The notes under the pieces are model-generated. The model was not told the origin of the DNA. It was given only the letters and a program-made list of their open reading frames with translations, and did not search any database. The translations under genes and the position numbers were made by a program. 64,000 nucleotides of DNA from Ferrovibrio sp036381655 (GTDB taxonomy: Bacteria; Pseudomonadota; Alphaproteobacteria; Ferrovibrionales; Ferrovibrionaceae). Where the stretch lies: positions 39,032 to 103,031 of the forward strand of contig NZ_DASVCJ010000047.1 in assembly GCF_036381655.1 (NCBI RefSeq), written 5' to 3'. The stretch's first letter is position 1. Each line of letters starts with the position of its first letter. Shown here piece by piece: positions 1-10,816 of the stretch.

Positions 1-548
1 TCGGTCTGGCCAATGCCGGCGGCGATACCATCAACTCGATCAAGCAGGCGGCTGAATTCGGCATCGTCGAAGGCGGTCAGAAGCTTGCCGGCATGCTGAT
101 GTTCATCACCGACGTGCATTCCCTGGGCCTGAAGACGGCGCAGGGCCTGAACTTCACCACCGCCTGGTACTGGGACATGAACGACGCCAACCGCGCCTTC
201 GCGAAGGAATTCGCCGCGGCGAATGGCGGCAAGATGCCCACCATGGTCCAGGCCGGCATCTATTCGTCGGTGATCCATTACCTGAAGGCCGTGGAAGCGC
301 TAAAGAGCGACTCCGATGGCGCCAAGGTCGTCGCCCAGATGAAGAAGATGCCGACCGAAGACAAGCTGTTCGGCAAGGGCACGATCCGCATCGACGGCCG
401 TCACATGCACGACATGTACCTGGTCGAGGTGAAGAAGCCGTCGGAATCGAAGGGCCCGTGGGATTATCTCACCATCAAGAAGACCATCCCGGCCAACGAG
501 GCCTTCCGTCCGCTCGCCGAGGGCAAGTGCCCGCTGGTCAAGAGCTGA
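1..548 (+). CDS. Branched-chain amino acid ABC transporter substrate-binding protein (C-terminal part)
   Basis: The reading frame is open from base 3 and ends at a TGA at 546-548, so the 5' end lies outside the window; about 181 codons are visible. The protein reads GLANAGGDTINSIKQA, then a segment with paired aromatic residues and a SVIHYLKAVEAL helix, and ends KCPLVKS. This is the second lobe of a Peripla_BP_6 (LivJ/amide-binding) periplasmic protein. It lies 64 bp upstream of a LivH-type permease, which supports a role as ligand receptor of that uptake system. The ligand could be leucine/isoleucine/valine, or an amide or aromatic acid; the visible half does not decide this. Identification of the family is firm, the substrate is not. 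Confidence 0.85.
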   Translation, partial: GLANAGGDTINSIKQAAEFGIVEGGQKLAGMLMFITDVHSLGLKTAQGLNFTTAWYWDMNDANRAFAKEFAAANGGKMPTMVQAGIYSSVIHYLKAVEALKSDSDGAKVVAQMKKMPTEDKLFGKGTIRIDGRHMHDMYLVEVKKPSESKGPWDYLTIKKTIPANEAFRPLAEGKCPLVKS

Positions 549-612
549 TCACGTGTAACGGTGCCGGCCGGGGCGGCCCGGCCGGCACCAATCTTCTTCG
601 GGGGCTTACCGC

Positions 613-1494
613 ATGTTCGAGTTGCTTGGCATTCCACCACAGATGCTGTTCGGCCAGATTCTGCTTGGCCTGATCAACGGCGCCTTCTATGCCATGCTCA
701 GCCTCGGGCTGGCGGTAATCTTCGGCCTGCTGAACGTCATCAATTTCGCCCATGGCGCCCTGTACATGATGGGGGCCTTCGCCGCCTGGATGCTGCTCAA
801 CTGGGCCGGCATTCCCTACTGGGGCGCCCTGATTCTGGCGCCGATCATCGTCGGCGCAGTCGGCATCGTACTCGAGCGCCTGTTCCTGCGCCGGCTCTAT
901 CATCTCGACCATCTCTACGGCCTGCTGCTCACCTTCGGTCTGGCGCTGGTCATCGAAGGCCTGTTCCGCAATCAATTCGGCTCCACCGGCCTGCCCTATC
1001 CCAACCCGCTGCCCGGCGGCACGCGGCTGAGCTTCATGTTCCTGCCGAACTACCGCGCCTGGGTCGTCGTCGCCTCGCTGCTGGTCTGCTTCGGCACCTG
1101 GTTCCTGATCGAACGCACGAAGCTCGGCTCCTACCTGCGCGCCGCGACCGAGCGGCCGGACCTCGTGCAGGCCTTCGGCATCAACGTGCCGCGCATGATC
1201 ACGCTGACCTATGGTTTCGGCGTTGGGCTGGCCGCCCTGGCCGGCGTGCTGGCGGCGCCGGCCTACAATGTGAGCCCGCTGATGGGCTCGAACCTGATCA
1301 TCATCGTCTTTGCCGTCGTGGTGATCGGCGGCATGGGCTCCATCATGGGGGCGATCCTGACGGGGTTCGCCCTTGGCGTCATCGAAGGCCTGACCAAGGT
1401 CTTTTATCCGGAAGCATCCAATACCGTGATCTTCGTCATCATGGCGATCGTGTTGATGCTGAAGCCCGCCGGCCTGTTCGGCACGCCGAAGTGA
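613..1494 (+). CDS. livH: Branched-chain amino acid ABC transporter permease LivH
   Basis: This 293-residue, very hydrophobic protein is an inner-membrane permease of the LivH branch. The family signature NVINFAHG sits at residues 41-48, followed by hydrophobic spans along the whole length, and a conserved GMGSIMGAILTGF loop lies near the C-terminus where the ATPase docks. Length is typical. The start ATG follows the binding-protein gene by 64 bp, and livM begins 10 bp after the stop, so the three form one operon. It forms half of the transmembrane channel that moves the ligand delivered by the periplasmic protein into the cytoplasm. Confidence 0.93.
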   Translation: MFELLGIPPQMLFGQILLGLINGAFYAMLSLGLAVIFGLLNVINFAHGALYMMGAFAAWMLLNWAGIPYWGALILAPIIVGAVGIVLERLFLRRLYHLDHLYGLLLTFGLALVIEGLFRNQFGSTGLPYPNPLPGGTRLSFMFLPNYRAWVVVASLLVCFGTWFLIERTKLGSYLRAATERPDLVQAFGINVPRMITLTYGFGVGLAALAGVLAAPAYNVSPLMGSNLIIIVFAVVVIGGMGSIMGAILTGFALGVIEGLTKVFYPEASNTVIFVIMAIVLMLKPAGLFGTPK

Positions 1495-1504
1495 GAGTTG
1501 CAGC

Positions 1505-2446
1505 ATGATCAAGAAAAATCGCGACATGGTGATTTTCGCCATCTTCCTCGCTGTGGCTCTGGTGGCGCCCGCGGCGATCTATCCGGTCTTCCTGATGCAG
1601 GTGCTGTGCTTTGCGCTGTTCGCCTGCGCCTTCAACCTGCTGGTCGGCTATGTCGGCCTCCTGTCGTTCGGCCATGCCATGTTCTTCGGCGGCGCGGCCT
1701 ATATCAGCGCCTACACGGTGAAGGTCTGGGGATGGAATCCCGAACTCGGCATCCTGGCCGGCGCGGCCTGCGCCGCTCTGCTGGGCCTGGTAACCGGCAC
1801 CTTGGCGATCCGCCGCCAGGGCATCTATTTCGCCATGGTGACGCTGGCGCTGGCGCAGATGGTGTATTTCTTCTTCCTGCAGGCGAAATTCACCGGCGGC
1901 GAGGATGGCATCCAGGCGGTTCCGCGCCGGGCGGTCTTCGGCCTGATCGACACCACGAACGACCTCTCGCTCTACTATGTCGTGCTGGCCGTCTTCGCCT
2001 TCGGCTTCCTGGTCATCTGGCGCACCATCCATTCGCCCTTCGGCCAGGTGCTGAAGGCGATCCGCGAGAATGAGCCGCGCGCCATCTCGCTGGGCTATCG
2101 CGTCGATCAGTACAAGCTGCTCGCTTTCGTGCTGTCCGCCGGCCTGGCCGGCCTGGCCGGCGCCACCAAGGCGATGGTCTTCCAGCTCGCCTCGCTGACC
2201 GATGCGCATTGGCAGATGTCGGGCGAGGTCGTGCTGATGACGCTGGTCGGCGGCATGGGCACTGTTTTCGGCCCGATCGTCGGCGCCGGCGTGATCGTCA
2301 CCATGCAGAACTACCTCGCCAGCCTCGGCGAATGGGTGGTGGTGATCCAGGGCGCGATTTTCGTGATCGTGGTGCTCGCCTTCCGCAAAGGCATCGTCGG
2401 CGAGCTGCAGGCCTGGTGGCAGCGGCGAAGCAGCAAGAAGGCCTGA
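1505..2446 (+). CDS. livM: Branched-chain amino acid ABC transporter permease LivM
   Basis: The 313-residue integral membrane protein carries the LivM hallmark NLLVGYVGLLSFGHAMFFGG near residues 44-63. It also has the GGMGTVFGPIVGAG loop near residue 250, which corresponds to the ATPase contact region. It begins 10 bp after livH and is clearly in the same operon. It would pair with LivH to form the transmembrane part of the importer. No livG or livF ATPase genes follow: the next gene is on the opposite strand. The ATPases must therefore be upstream of the window or elsewhere. The C-terminal tail QRRSSKKA is basic and cytoplasmic. Confidence 0.93.
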   Translation: MIKKNRDMVIFAIFLAVALVAPAAIYPVFLMQVLCFALFACAFNLLVGYVGLLSFGHAMFFGGAAYISAYTVKVWGWNPELGILAGAACAALLGLVTGTLAIRRQGIYFAMVTLALAQMVYFFFLQAKFTGGEDGIQAVPRRAVFGLIDTTNDLSLYYVVLAVFAFGFLVIWRTIHSPFGQVLKAIRENEPRAISLGYRVDQYKLLAFVLSAGLAGLAGATKAMVFQLASLTDAHWQMSGEVVLMTLVGGMGTVFGPIVGAGVIVTMQNYLASLGEWVVVIQGAIFVIVVLAFRKGIVGELQAWWQRRSSKKA

Positions 2447-2485
2447 GCCGGGCCAGCCGACAGGCCGGATCGACCCGGCCCCGGC

Positions 2486-3532
2486 CTACCCCAGTCCGAT
2501 GCGGCTGCGGTCGTAGGTCGCCGTGGCGCGGCGGCACCAGGCGCTGTTGTCGAGATACCACTGCACGGTGGCCTTCAGCCCGGTGGCCAGGTCATAGACC
2601 GGCTTCCAGCCGAGTTCGCGCTCGGCCTTCGCCGGATCGATGGCGTAGCGGGCGTCATGGCCGGGCCGGTCGGTCACGAAGGTGATCAGCTCGGCGTATT
2701 TGCGGCCGCCCTGCTGCGGCACCAGTTCGTCGAGGATGGCGCAGAGCTTGCGCACCAGGTCGATATTGCGCTGCTCGCCGCGGGCGCCGATCAGATAGGT
2801 CTCGCCCGGCCGCCCCGTCTCCACAGCCAGTTGCAGCGCGGCGGCGTGGTCCTCGACCTGGATCCAGTCGCGCACCTGCTCGCCCTTGCCGTAGACCGGC
2901 AGCCTCTTGCCCTCGAGGGCGTTCAGGATGGTGAGCGGGATCAGCTTTTCCGGAAACTGGTACGGGCCGTAATTGTTGCCGCAATTGGTCACCAGCACGG
3001 GCAGGCCGTAGGTGCGCCCGAACGCCCGCGCCAGATGGTCGGCCGCCGCCTTGCTGGCGGCATAGGGGGAATTCGGCTTGTAGGGGCTGTTCTCGTCGAA
3101 AAAGCCGGTGATACCCAGCTCGCCGTAGACCTCGTCGGTCGAGACCTGGAGATGCCGGAACTGGCCTTTGGCGGTGGCATCCAGCCCGCGCCAGTGATCC
3201 AGCGCCGCCTCGAGCAGTACGAGACTGCCGTTCACATTGGTCTCGATGAAGGGCGCCGGGCTGTCGATCGAGCGGTCGACATGGCTTTCGGCCGCCAGAT
3301 GGTACACCGCCTGGGGCTTGGTTTCGGCGTAGATCCGCTTGATCGCCGCCCGGTCGCAGATGTCCACCTGCTCGAAACGGTGCAGCTCGGGATGCGGCAG
3401 GCCGGCCAGGTTGTCCGGGTTGCCGGCATAGGTCAGCTTGTCGATGGTGACGACGCGCCGCTTCTGGGCGTTCAGCCGGCGCACCAGCGCCGACCCGATA
3501 AAGCCGGCGCCGCCGGTAACGATCACGGTCAT
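2486..3532 (-). CDS. rfbB: dTDP-glucose 4,6-dehydratase
   Basis: The 348-residue protein is an extended short-chain dehydrogenase that converts dTDP-glucose to dTDP-4-keto-6-deoxyglucose, the second step towards dTDP-rhamnose and related surface sugars. The NAD-binding motif TGGAGFIGS is at residues 6-14. The catalytic loop STDEVYGELG and the YxxxK pair in SPYAASKAAADHLAR follow in family order, and RDWIQVEDHA lies in the C-terminal half. Start is the ATG at 3530-3532 (MTVIVTGG). The frame stays open upstream only as antisense of uvrB. It stands alone: no rfbA, rfbC or rfbD is adjacent. It converges on livM and diverges from uvrB. Confidence 0.93.
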   Translation of the reverse strand: MTVIVTGGAGFIGSALVRRLNAQKRRVVTIDKLTYAGNPDNLAGLPHPELHRFEQVDICDRAAIKRIYAETKPQAVYHLAAESHVDRSIDSPAPFIETNVNGSLVLLEAALDHWRGLDATAKGQFRHLQVSTDEVYGELGITGFFDENSPYKPNSPYAASKAAADHLARAFGRTYGLPVLVTNCGNNYGPYQFPEKLIPLTILNALEGKRLPVYGKGEQVRDWIQVEDHAAALQLAVETGRPGETYLIGARGEQRNIDLVRKLCAILDELVPQQGGRKYAELITFVTDRPGHDARYAIDPAKAERELGWKPVYDLATGLKATVQWYLDNSAWCRRATATYDRSRIGLG

Positions 3533-3667
3533 GGACGGGTCTCCTTGGCGATGTGTATACCGGAGCCGGCCGCCGGCCGGAAGCTTCGCCAAAAAGGCCT
3601 TCCGGAATGGCTTTCCGAACGGCTTTTGGCAGTTGGCGTCGGGCCCGGCCAGCCCCATATTGGCGCC

Positions 3668-5907
<2,240 letters not shown>

Positions 5908-5908
<1 letters not shown>

Positions 5909-6726
5909 TGGCCGTTTCCGCCTCCGCTCCCACGGCTCTGGTGACCGGCGCCGGCATCCGTATCGGCCGGGCCATCGCGCTGTATCTCGGCCGCCGCGGC
6001 TATTCCGTCGCCGTGCATTACCATCGCTCTCGCGAAGACGCCGATGCCGTGGTCGGCGAAATCACCGGCATCGGCGGCAAGGCGGCAGCCCTGCAGGCCG
6101 ACCTTGCCGACCATGCCGCCGTATCGGCGCTGGTGGGACAGGCCGCCGACGCGCTGGGCCCGCTATCCGTCCTGGTGAACAATGCCTCGCTGTTCGAATA
6201 CGATCATATTCAGACCGCCACCGAGGCGAGCTGGGACAGCCACCTCGACATCAACCTGAAGGCGCCCTTCTTCCTGTCCCAGGCCTTCGCCGCCCAATTG
6301 CCGGACGGGGTCGCCGGCAACATCGTCAACATGATCGACATGAGGGTCTGGCGGCTGACGCCCCATTTCGCCTCCTATACGACGGCCAAGACCGGGCTCT
6401 GGGCCCTGACCCAGAGCTTGGCGATCGCCCTGGCGCCCCGTATCCGGGTCAACGGCATCGGTCCCGGGCCGGTTCTGCCCAACAAACGGCAGACCCCGGA
6501 GCAATTCGCCAGGCAATGGGAAAGCACGCCGCTCAGGCGCGGCGCCCACCCGGACGAGATTGCCGCAGCCGTGGGTTTCCTGCTTGACGCACCGGCCATG
6601 ACGGGCCAGATGATCGCCCTCGATGGCGGCCAGCATCTGCCCTGGCAAGGCAATGCCGCTCCGCTTTCGTCTGGCCCCCGGGGCCTGAGCCATGCGGAGC
6701 CGGGCCAAGCGGATCCGGAGGAATGA
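5908..6726 (+). CDS. SDR family oxidoreductase, pteridine reductase / FolM-like
   Basis: The protein is a 272-residue classical short-chain dehydrogenase. The cofactor motif TGAGIRIGR (residues 13-21) carries the arginine-rich RIGR form typical of pteridine reductases and FolM dihydromonapterin reductases. NNAS follows, and the catalytic pair is Y157/K161 in SYTTAKTGL. FolM-type enzymes reduce dihydrofolate or dihydromonapterin with NADPH. The start codon overlaps the uvrB stop. The next gene, two bases downstream, is a dihydroneopterin aldolase, so the genomic context is folate/pterin metabolism. A C-terminal extension of about 20 residues after the usual GGQHLPW end is unusual but unremarkable in composition. 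Fold is certain; the pterin substrate is inferred from motif and neighbour. Confidence 0.85.
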
Positions 6727-6727
6727 G

Positions 6728-7168
6728 ATGACGATCCACGAGCGTGCCCGTGCTGCCTGGGCGGAAATCCCGCTTCCCAGCCTCATTCCGGCGCAGCCGG
6801 CGCAGAACCGGCCGGAACGGCGGGTTTTCGTCCGCGATCTGCTGCTGGATGCGCTGATCGGCATCTACCCCCATGAGCGCACGGCACCGCAGAAGGTGCT
6901 GATCAATCTCGATCTCTGGGTGGCAGACACCCCCGGCGAGCCGCCGCGCGATTACGCGGATGTCGTTTGCTATGAGAAATTGGTCAAGCAGACCAAGGCC
7001 CTGCTGGCTGAAGGCCATGTCGACCTGGTCGAGACCCTCGCCGAGCGGCTGGCCGCTCTGTGCCTGGCGGATCAACGGGTGCTGCGCGCCCGGGTGCGGG
7101 TGGAAAAACCCGATGCGATTGCGGAAGCGGCCGGAGTCGGCGTCGAAATCGAGCGGCGGCGGAGTTGA
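6728..7168 (+). CDS. folB: Dihydroneopterin aldolase family protein (FolB-like)
   Basis: FolB converts 7,8-dihydroneopterin to 6-hydroxymethyl-dihydropterin and glycolaldehyde in folate synthesis. The 146-residue product matches the family: VFVRDLLLDALIGIYPHER (substrate-pocket strand), DYADVVCYEKLVKQ, a central LVETLAERLAALCL helix and the C-terminal VRVEKPDAI strand with the conserved Lys-Pro. The ATG at 6728 is preceded by GGAGGA at a proper distance and starts one base after the SDR stop, so translation is probably coupled. An N-terminal arm of about 30 residues precedes the fold. Together with the upstream reductase it forms a two-gene pterin unit. Confidence 0.88.
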   Translation: MTIHERARAAWAEIPLPSLIPAQPAQNRPERRVFVRDLLLDALIGIYPHERTAPQKVLINLDLWVADTPGEPPRDYADVVCYEKLVKQTKALLAEGHVDLVETLAERLAALCLADQRVLRARVRVEKPDAIAEAAGVGVEIERRRS

Positions 7169-7497
7169 TCTTGAAGGTTGCAGTCGCGAGCTTCAAATAA
7201 AACTTGACTCTGCGTGGCATTTCGGCTTGAGCGCAATGTTGTGCACAGGCTTTGCCGATTCTCCCGGCCGGGGGAACGCCGCTCAGCGCGATCTGAATTT
7301 TCTGTGGATAAAGGTAAATTCGCACGCAGTATCAATATTTTATGGAATGGCTTGAATGCGGCATCTGCGCGTTATCATTGATCTTCGGGGGAAAACTTCG
7401 ATCAGTGGACCGATTTCCCCACAAAGTTATCCACAACCTTGGGACCTTTTTGTCAACATCACGTAATCATTGGCGTTTTATTGTGTAGGGTGGGTGT
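7169..7497. other. 329-bp AT-rich intergenic region with DnaA-box-like sites
   Basis: This is the longest non-coding gap in the window, and it is visibly richer in A and T than the surroundings. It contains a perfect inverted DnaA box TGTGGATAA at 7303-7311 and a perfect forward box TTATCCACA at 7427-7435. A one-mismatch box TTGTGCACA is at 7239-7247 and a weaker TTCCCCACA is at 7415-7423. AT-rich tracts lie around 7330-7350 and 7445-7482. It must also hold the uvrC promoter. I see no open reading frame with coding character here. Whether it is a DnaA-titrating or DnaA-regulated promoter, or a replication origin, cannot be decided by reading. Confidence 0.6.
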
Positions 7498-9390
7498 ATG
7501 AGTGAGCCGGACAGCATTCCCCCTTCGCCGCCATCGCCCGCTGCCCCGGGCGAGATCGGCGCGGCGGCGATACTCCGCCACCTGCCGACCCTGCCATTCG
7601 GACCTGGCGTCTATCGGATGCTTGATAGCCGCGGCGAGGTTCTCTATGTCGGCAAGGCCCGCTCGCTGCGCAAAAGGGTCGCCTCCTATACCAAGACGAA
7701 TGGCCTGACCATCCGCATCCTGCGCATGGTGCGGCAGGTTGCGAGCGTCGAGATCACGACGACCCATACCGAAGCCGAGGCGCTGCTTCTCGAGGCCAAC
7801 CTCATCAAGAAGCTGCAGCCGCCGTTCAACGTGTTGCTGAAGGACGACAAGTCCTTTCCCTACATCCTGGTGGCGCGCGATCACCCCTATCCCAGCATCA
7901 ACAAGCATCGCGGCGCCCGCGACATACCCGGCGAGTATTTCGGCCCCTTCGCCTCGACCGGCGCGGTGCATGTCACGCTGAATGCGCTCTCGCGCGCGTT
8001 TCCGTTGCGAAGCTGCACCGACAGCGAATTCGCCAGCCGCACCCGCCCCTGCCTGCAATATCAGATCAAGCGCTGCTCGGCGCCCTGCGTGAACCGGATC
8101 TCGGAAGCCGATTACGCGCGCATCGTGGACGAAGCCTGCCAGTTCCTGCGCGGACGGAATCACAAGATCCTCGATGCCTGGCGGGACCGCATGCAAGCGG
8201 CCTCGGAAGCGCTCGACTTCGAAACGGCGGCGGAATTGCGCGATCGCATCCGCGCCCTGGCCCATATCACCCAGAAACAGGATGTCAGCCTCAGCGACAT
8301 CGAAGATGCCGATGTCATTGCCGTGCATGCCGAGGCCGGCCTGGTCTGCATTCAGATCTTCTTCTTCCGCGCCGGGCAGAATTTCGGCAATCGCGCCTAT
8401 TTCCCGGCCCATGCGCGCGATGTCGAGATCGACGAGGTGATCGACGCCTTCATCGGCCAGTTCTATGCCCAGCGCGATCCGCCGCGCCTGATCCTGCTCA
8501 GCCACCCCGTCGGCAATGCCCAACTGATCGAGGAGGCCCTGAGCAAGCATGCCGGCCGCAAGGTGGAACTGCATTGCCCGCAGCGCGGCACCAAGCGCGA
8601 CCTGGTCGAGCACGCCGTCACCAATGCGCGCGACGCCCTGCGGCGCCGGCTGGCGGAAACCTCGTCGCAGCAGCAATTGCTTGCCGGCGTCGCCGAACTC
8701 TTCGGCCTCGAAGCGCCGCCGAACCGGATCGAGGTCTACGACAACAGCCATATCATGGGCCGGCATGCCGTCGGCGCCATGATCGTCGCCGGCCCCGAGG
8801 GCCTGCGCAAAAATGCCTATCGCAAGTTCAACATCCGCGGCGAGGAGATCGAACCGGGCGACGATTATGCGATGATGAAGCAGGTGCTGTCGCGCCGCTT
8901 CCAGCGGCTGCTGAAGGAGGATGCGGAAGGCCACGATGCCGACTGGCCGGACCTTTTGCTGATCGACGGCGGCAGGGGCCAGCTCAACGCCACGCTGCAG
9001 GTGATGCAGGAATTGGGCATCGACGACGTTCCCGTCGTCGGCATCGCCAAGGGCCCGGACCGCAATGCCGGGCGCGAGCAATTCTTCCTGCCTGGGCGGG
9101 AGCCGTTCATGCTGGAACCCCGGCACCCGGTTCTGTTTTTCCTCCAGCGGCTCCGCGACGAGGCGCACCGCTTCGCCATCGGAACGCACCGCGCCAAGCG
9201 GTCGAAAGACCAGATCCGCTCGCCGCTGGATGAAATTCCCGGCATCGGCGCAGTCCGGAAGAAGGCGCTTTTGCTGCATTTCGGTTCGGCCAAGGCGGTA
9301 TCCCGCGCCGGCCTGGCGGACCTGGAAGCGGTGCCCGGTGTCAGCAAGGCGGTGGCGAAGCGCATCTACGACTATTTCCATGGCGGTTGA
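7498..9390 (+). CDS. uvrC: Excinuclease ABC subunit UvrC
   Basis: UvrC makes the two incisions of nucleotide excision repair after UvrB hand-off. The 630-residue protein has all domains in order. The N-terminal GIY-YIG nuclease runs from GVYRMLDSRGEVLYVGKARS near residues 37-56. A UVR motif (EALDFETAAELRDRIRAL) lies near residue 240. The RNase H-like nuclease contains VYDNSHIMGRHAVGAMIV, and tandem helix-hairpin-helix motifs (IPGIGAVRKKALLLHF and VPGVSKAVAKRIYDYF) end the protein. ATG at 7498 begins MSEPDSIPPS, a proline-rich arm of about 20 residues. uvrB lies only 1.6 kb upstream, separated by the pterin genes. Confidence 0.97.
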   Translation: MSEPDSIPPSPPSPAAPGEIGAAAILRHLPTLPFGPGVYRMLDSRGEVLYVGKARSLRKRVASYTKTNGLTIRILRMVRQVASVEITTTHTEAEALLLEANLIKKLQPPFNVLLKDDKSFPYILVARDHPYPSINKHRGARDIPGEYFGPFASTGAVHVTLNALSRAFPLRSCTDSEFASRTRPCLQYQIKRCSAPCVNRISEADYARIVDEACQFLRGRNHKILDAWRDRMQAASEALDFETAAELRDRIRALAHITQKQDVSLSDIEDADVIAVHAEAGLVCIQIFFFRAGQNFGNRAYFPAHARDVEIDEVIDAFIGQFYAQRDPPRLILLSHPVGNAQLIEEALSKHAGRKVELHCPQRGTKRDLVEHAVTNARDALRRRLAETSSQQQLLAGVAELFGLEAPPNRIEVYDNSHIMGRHAVGAMIVAGPEGLRKNAYRKFNIRGEEIEPGDDYAMMKQVLSRRFQRLLKEDAEGHDADWPDLLLIDGGRGQLNATLQVMQELGIDDVPVVGIAKGPDRNAGREQFFLPGREPFMLEPRHPVLFFLQRLRDEAHRFAIGTHRAKRSKDQIRSPLDEIPGIGAVRKKALLLHFGSAKAVSRAGLADLEAVPGVSKAVAKRIYDYFHGG

Positions 9391-9443
9391 CCAGGATGCG
9401 GCCCTAGTCCCCCCGCCCTCAACCATGCGATAGTTGCTCTGTC

Positions 9444-10037
9444 ATGCTGAACGGCCTGCCCAATATCCTCACCGTCTCGCGCATTCTGGCCATCCCGGCG
9501 ATCTGCGCGGCTTTCTTCCTGCCGCATGCCTGGAGCGCCTGGGTGCCGCTCGCCCTCTTCGTGGCGGCCGGCATCACCGACTGGTTCGACGGCTATCTGG
9601 CCCGCAAATGGGGACAGATGTCGGACCTCGGCCGCTTTCTCGATCCGGTCGCCGACAAGCTGCTGGTCGCGGCGGTGATCCTGATGCTGATCGCCTTCGA
9701 GCGCATCGACCGGGTGACCTCGCTGGCCGCGGTGGTCATCATGTGCCGCGAGATCACCGTAACGGGCCTGCGCGAATTCCTCGCCGATCTGCGCGTGAAG
9801 GTCCCGGTTTCCCGCCTGGCCAAGTGGAAGACCACGGTGCAGCTCATTGCGCTCGGCATCCTGATCGTGGGCGATTACGGGCCGGCGGCGCTGCCGGTCC
9901 GCCTGATCGGCGAGATCGGCATCTGGCTGGCGGCGGTACTGACGCTGTATACCGGCTGGGACTACCTGCAGACCGGGCTGCGGCATATCGCGGCGGAGCC
10001 GACGGCATCGCCCGGGAAGGAGACCGGCGCGGAATGA
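9444..10037 (+). CDS. pgsA: CDP-diacylglycerol--glycerol-3-phosphate 3-phosphatidyltransferase
   Basis: PgsA makes phosphatidylglycerol phosphate at the inner membrane, committing CDP-diacylglycerol to phosphatidylglycerol and cardiolipin. The CDP-alcohol phosphotransferase signature DG-x2-AR-x8-G-x3-D-x3-D is complete, starting at DGYLARKWGQMSDLGRFLDP (around residues 50-69). About four to five hydrophobic helices surround it, and the length of 197 residues is usual. It starts 53 bp after uvrC and its TGA overlaps the moaD ATG. The uvrC-pgsA-moaD-moaE order is a recurrent alphaproteobacterial arrangement. Confidence 0.95.
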   Translation: MLNGLPNILTVSRILAIPAICAAFFLPHAWSAWVPLALFVAAGITDWFDGYLARKWGQMSDLGRFLDPVADKLLVAAVILMLIAFERIDRVTSLAAVVIMCREITVTGLREFLADLRVKVPVSRLAKWKTTVQLIALGILIVGDYGPAALPVRLIGEIGIWLAAVLTLYTGWDYLQTGLRHIAAEPTASPGKETGAE

Positions 10038-10288
10038 TACGCGTGCTCTATTTCGCTTCGCTGCGCGAGCGGGTCGGGGTCGCCGAGGAAACGGTCGCGC
10101 CGCCGCCAGAGGTCCGCACCGTCGCCGAGCTGATCCAGTGGCTGCGCGGGCGCAGCGACATTCACGACAGCGCCTTGGCCAATCCCGCCATGGTCCGCAT
10201 CGCCGTCAATCAGGATTACGCTCAGGCCGACCATCCCGTCCGCGCCGGCGACGAGATCGCGATCTTTCCCCCCGTCACCGGAGGCTAG
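10034..10288 (+). CDS. moaD: Molybdopterin synthase sulfur carrier subunit
   Basis: This 84-residue ubiquitin-fold protein carries the sulfur that MoaE inserts into precursor Z. The start MIRVLYFASLRERVG is the standard MoaD N-terminus, and the obligatory di-glycine C-terminus (PPVTGG) is intact. That C-terminus is what is adenylated and thiocarboxylated. The ATG at 10034 overlaps the pgsA stop (ATGA), and the moaE ATG follows two bases after the stop. Translational coupling with moaE fits the 2:2 MoaD-MoaE complex. Confidence 0.95.
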   Translation: MIRVLYFASLRERVGVAEETVAPPPEVRTVAELIQWLRGRSDIHDSALANPAMVRIAVNQDYAQADHPVRAGDEIAIFPPVTGG

Positions 10289-10290
10289 CC

Positions 10291-10755
10291 ATGCCAGCGG
10301 TCGATGCGAAGGTGCGCGTGCAAAAAGAGGATTTCGATACCGCGGCCGAGCTGGAAAAGCTCACCGCCAACAATCCCCGCATCGGCGCGGCGGTCACCTT
10401 CACCGGCCTGGTGCGGGATTTCGCCGACAATACCGCCGTCCGGCGGATGACGCTGGAACATTATCCCGGCATGACCGAGAAGCAGCTCGCCGCCATCGTG
10501 GCCGAGACCGAGCGCCGCTGGCCGCTGGATGGCTGTCTGGTGATCCACCGTTACGGACCGCTGGAGCCGGGCGAGCGCATCGTGCTGGTCATCGTCACGT
10601 CGGCGCATCGGCAGGCGGCCTTCGAGGCCTGCGCCTTCCTGGTCGATTGGCTCAAGACCAAGGCGCCGTTCTGGAAGCTGGAAGAGCATGGCGGCGAACG
10701 CCGCTGGGTCGAAGCCAAGGCGAGCGACGACGAGGCCGCGGCGCGCTGGCGCTAG
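10291..10755 (+). CDS. moaE: Molybdopterin synthase catalytic subunit
   Basis: MoaE transfers two sulfurs from MoaD thiocarboxylate to cyclic pyranopterin monophosphate, giving molybdopterin. The 154-residue product shows GAAVTFTGLVRDF, the HRYGPLEPGE strand, TSAHRQAAFEACAFLVDWLK, and the catalytic Lys region KTKAPFWKLE. All are diagnostic. Its start ATG follows GGAGG two codons upstream. It ends the uvrC-pgsA-moaD-moaE run and is followed by a strong hairpin at 10763-10791. No molybdoenzyme gene is nearby, so its client is elsewhere in the genome. Confidence 0.95.
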   Translation: MPAVDAKVRVQKEDFDTAAELEKLTANNPRIGAAVTFTGLVRDFADNTAVRRMTLEHYPGMTEKQLAAIVAETERRWPLDGCLVIHRYGPLEPGERIVLVIVTSAHRQAAFEACAFLVDWLKTKAPFWKLEEHGGERRWVEAKASDDEAAARWR

Positions 10756-10762
10756 CAAAGCA

Positions 10763-10791
10763 AATGGCCGCGGCGATGAACCGCGGCCATT
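10763..10791. terminator. Hairpin between convergent moaE and ilvE, probable bidirectional terminator
   Basis: A perfect 11-bp inverted repeat (AATGGCCGCGG and its complement) with a 7-nt loop sits in the short gap between two convergent genes. Runs of A on the left and mixed T on the right are short, so termination strength is uncertain, but position and symmetry fit a shared terminator. Confidence 0.7.
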
Positions 10792-10816
10792 GTCGTTATT
10801 GCCTTAGCTTCGCCGA

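Noticed and set aside
2463..2480. GGCCGG-ATCGAC-CCGGCC hairpin between livM and rfbB as a terminator
   Set aside because: Only 6 bp, no T-run on either strand; too common in such GC-rich DNA to claim.
7459..9426. A minus-strand frame of 655 codons opposite uvrC
   Set aside because: It is a shadow of a complete, motif-verified uvrC.
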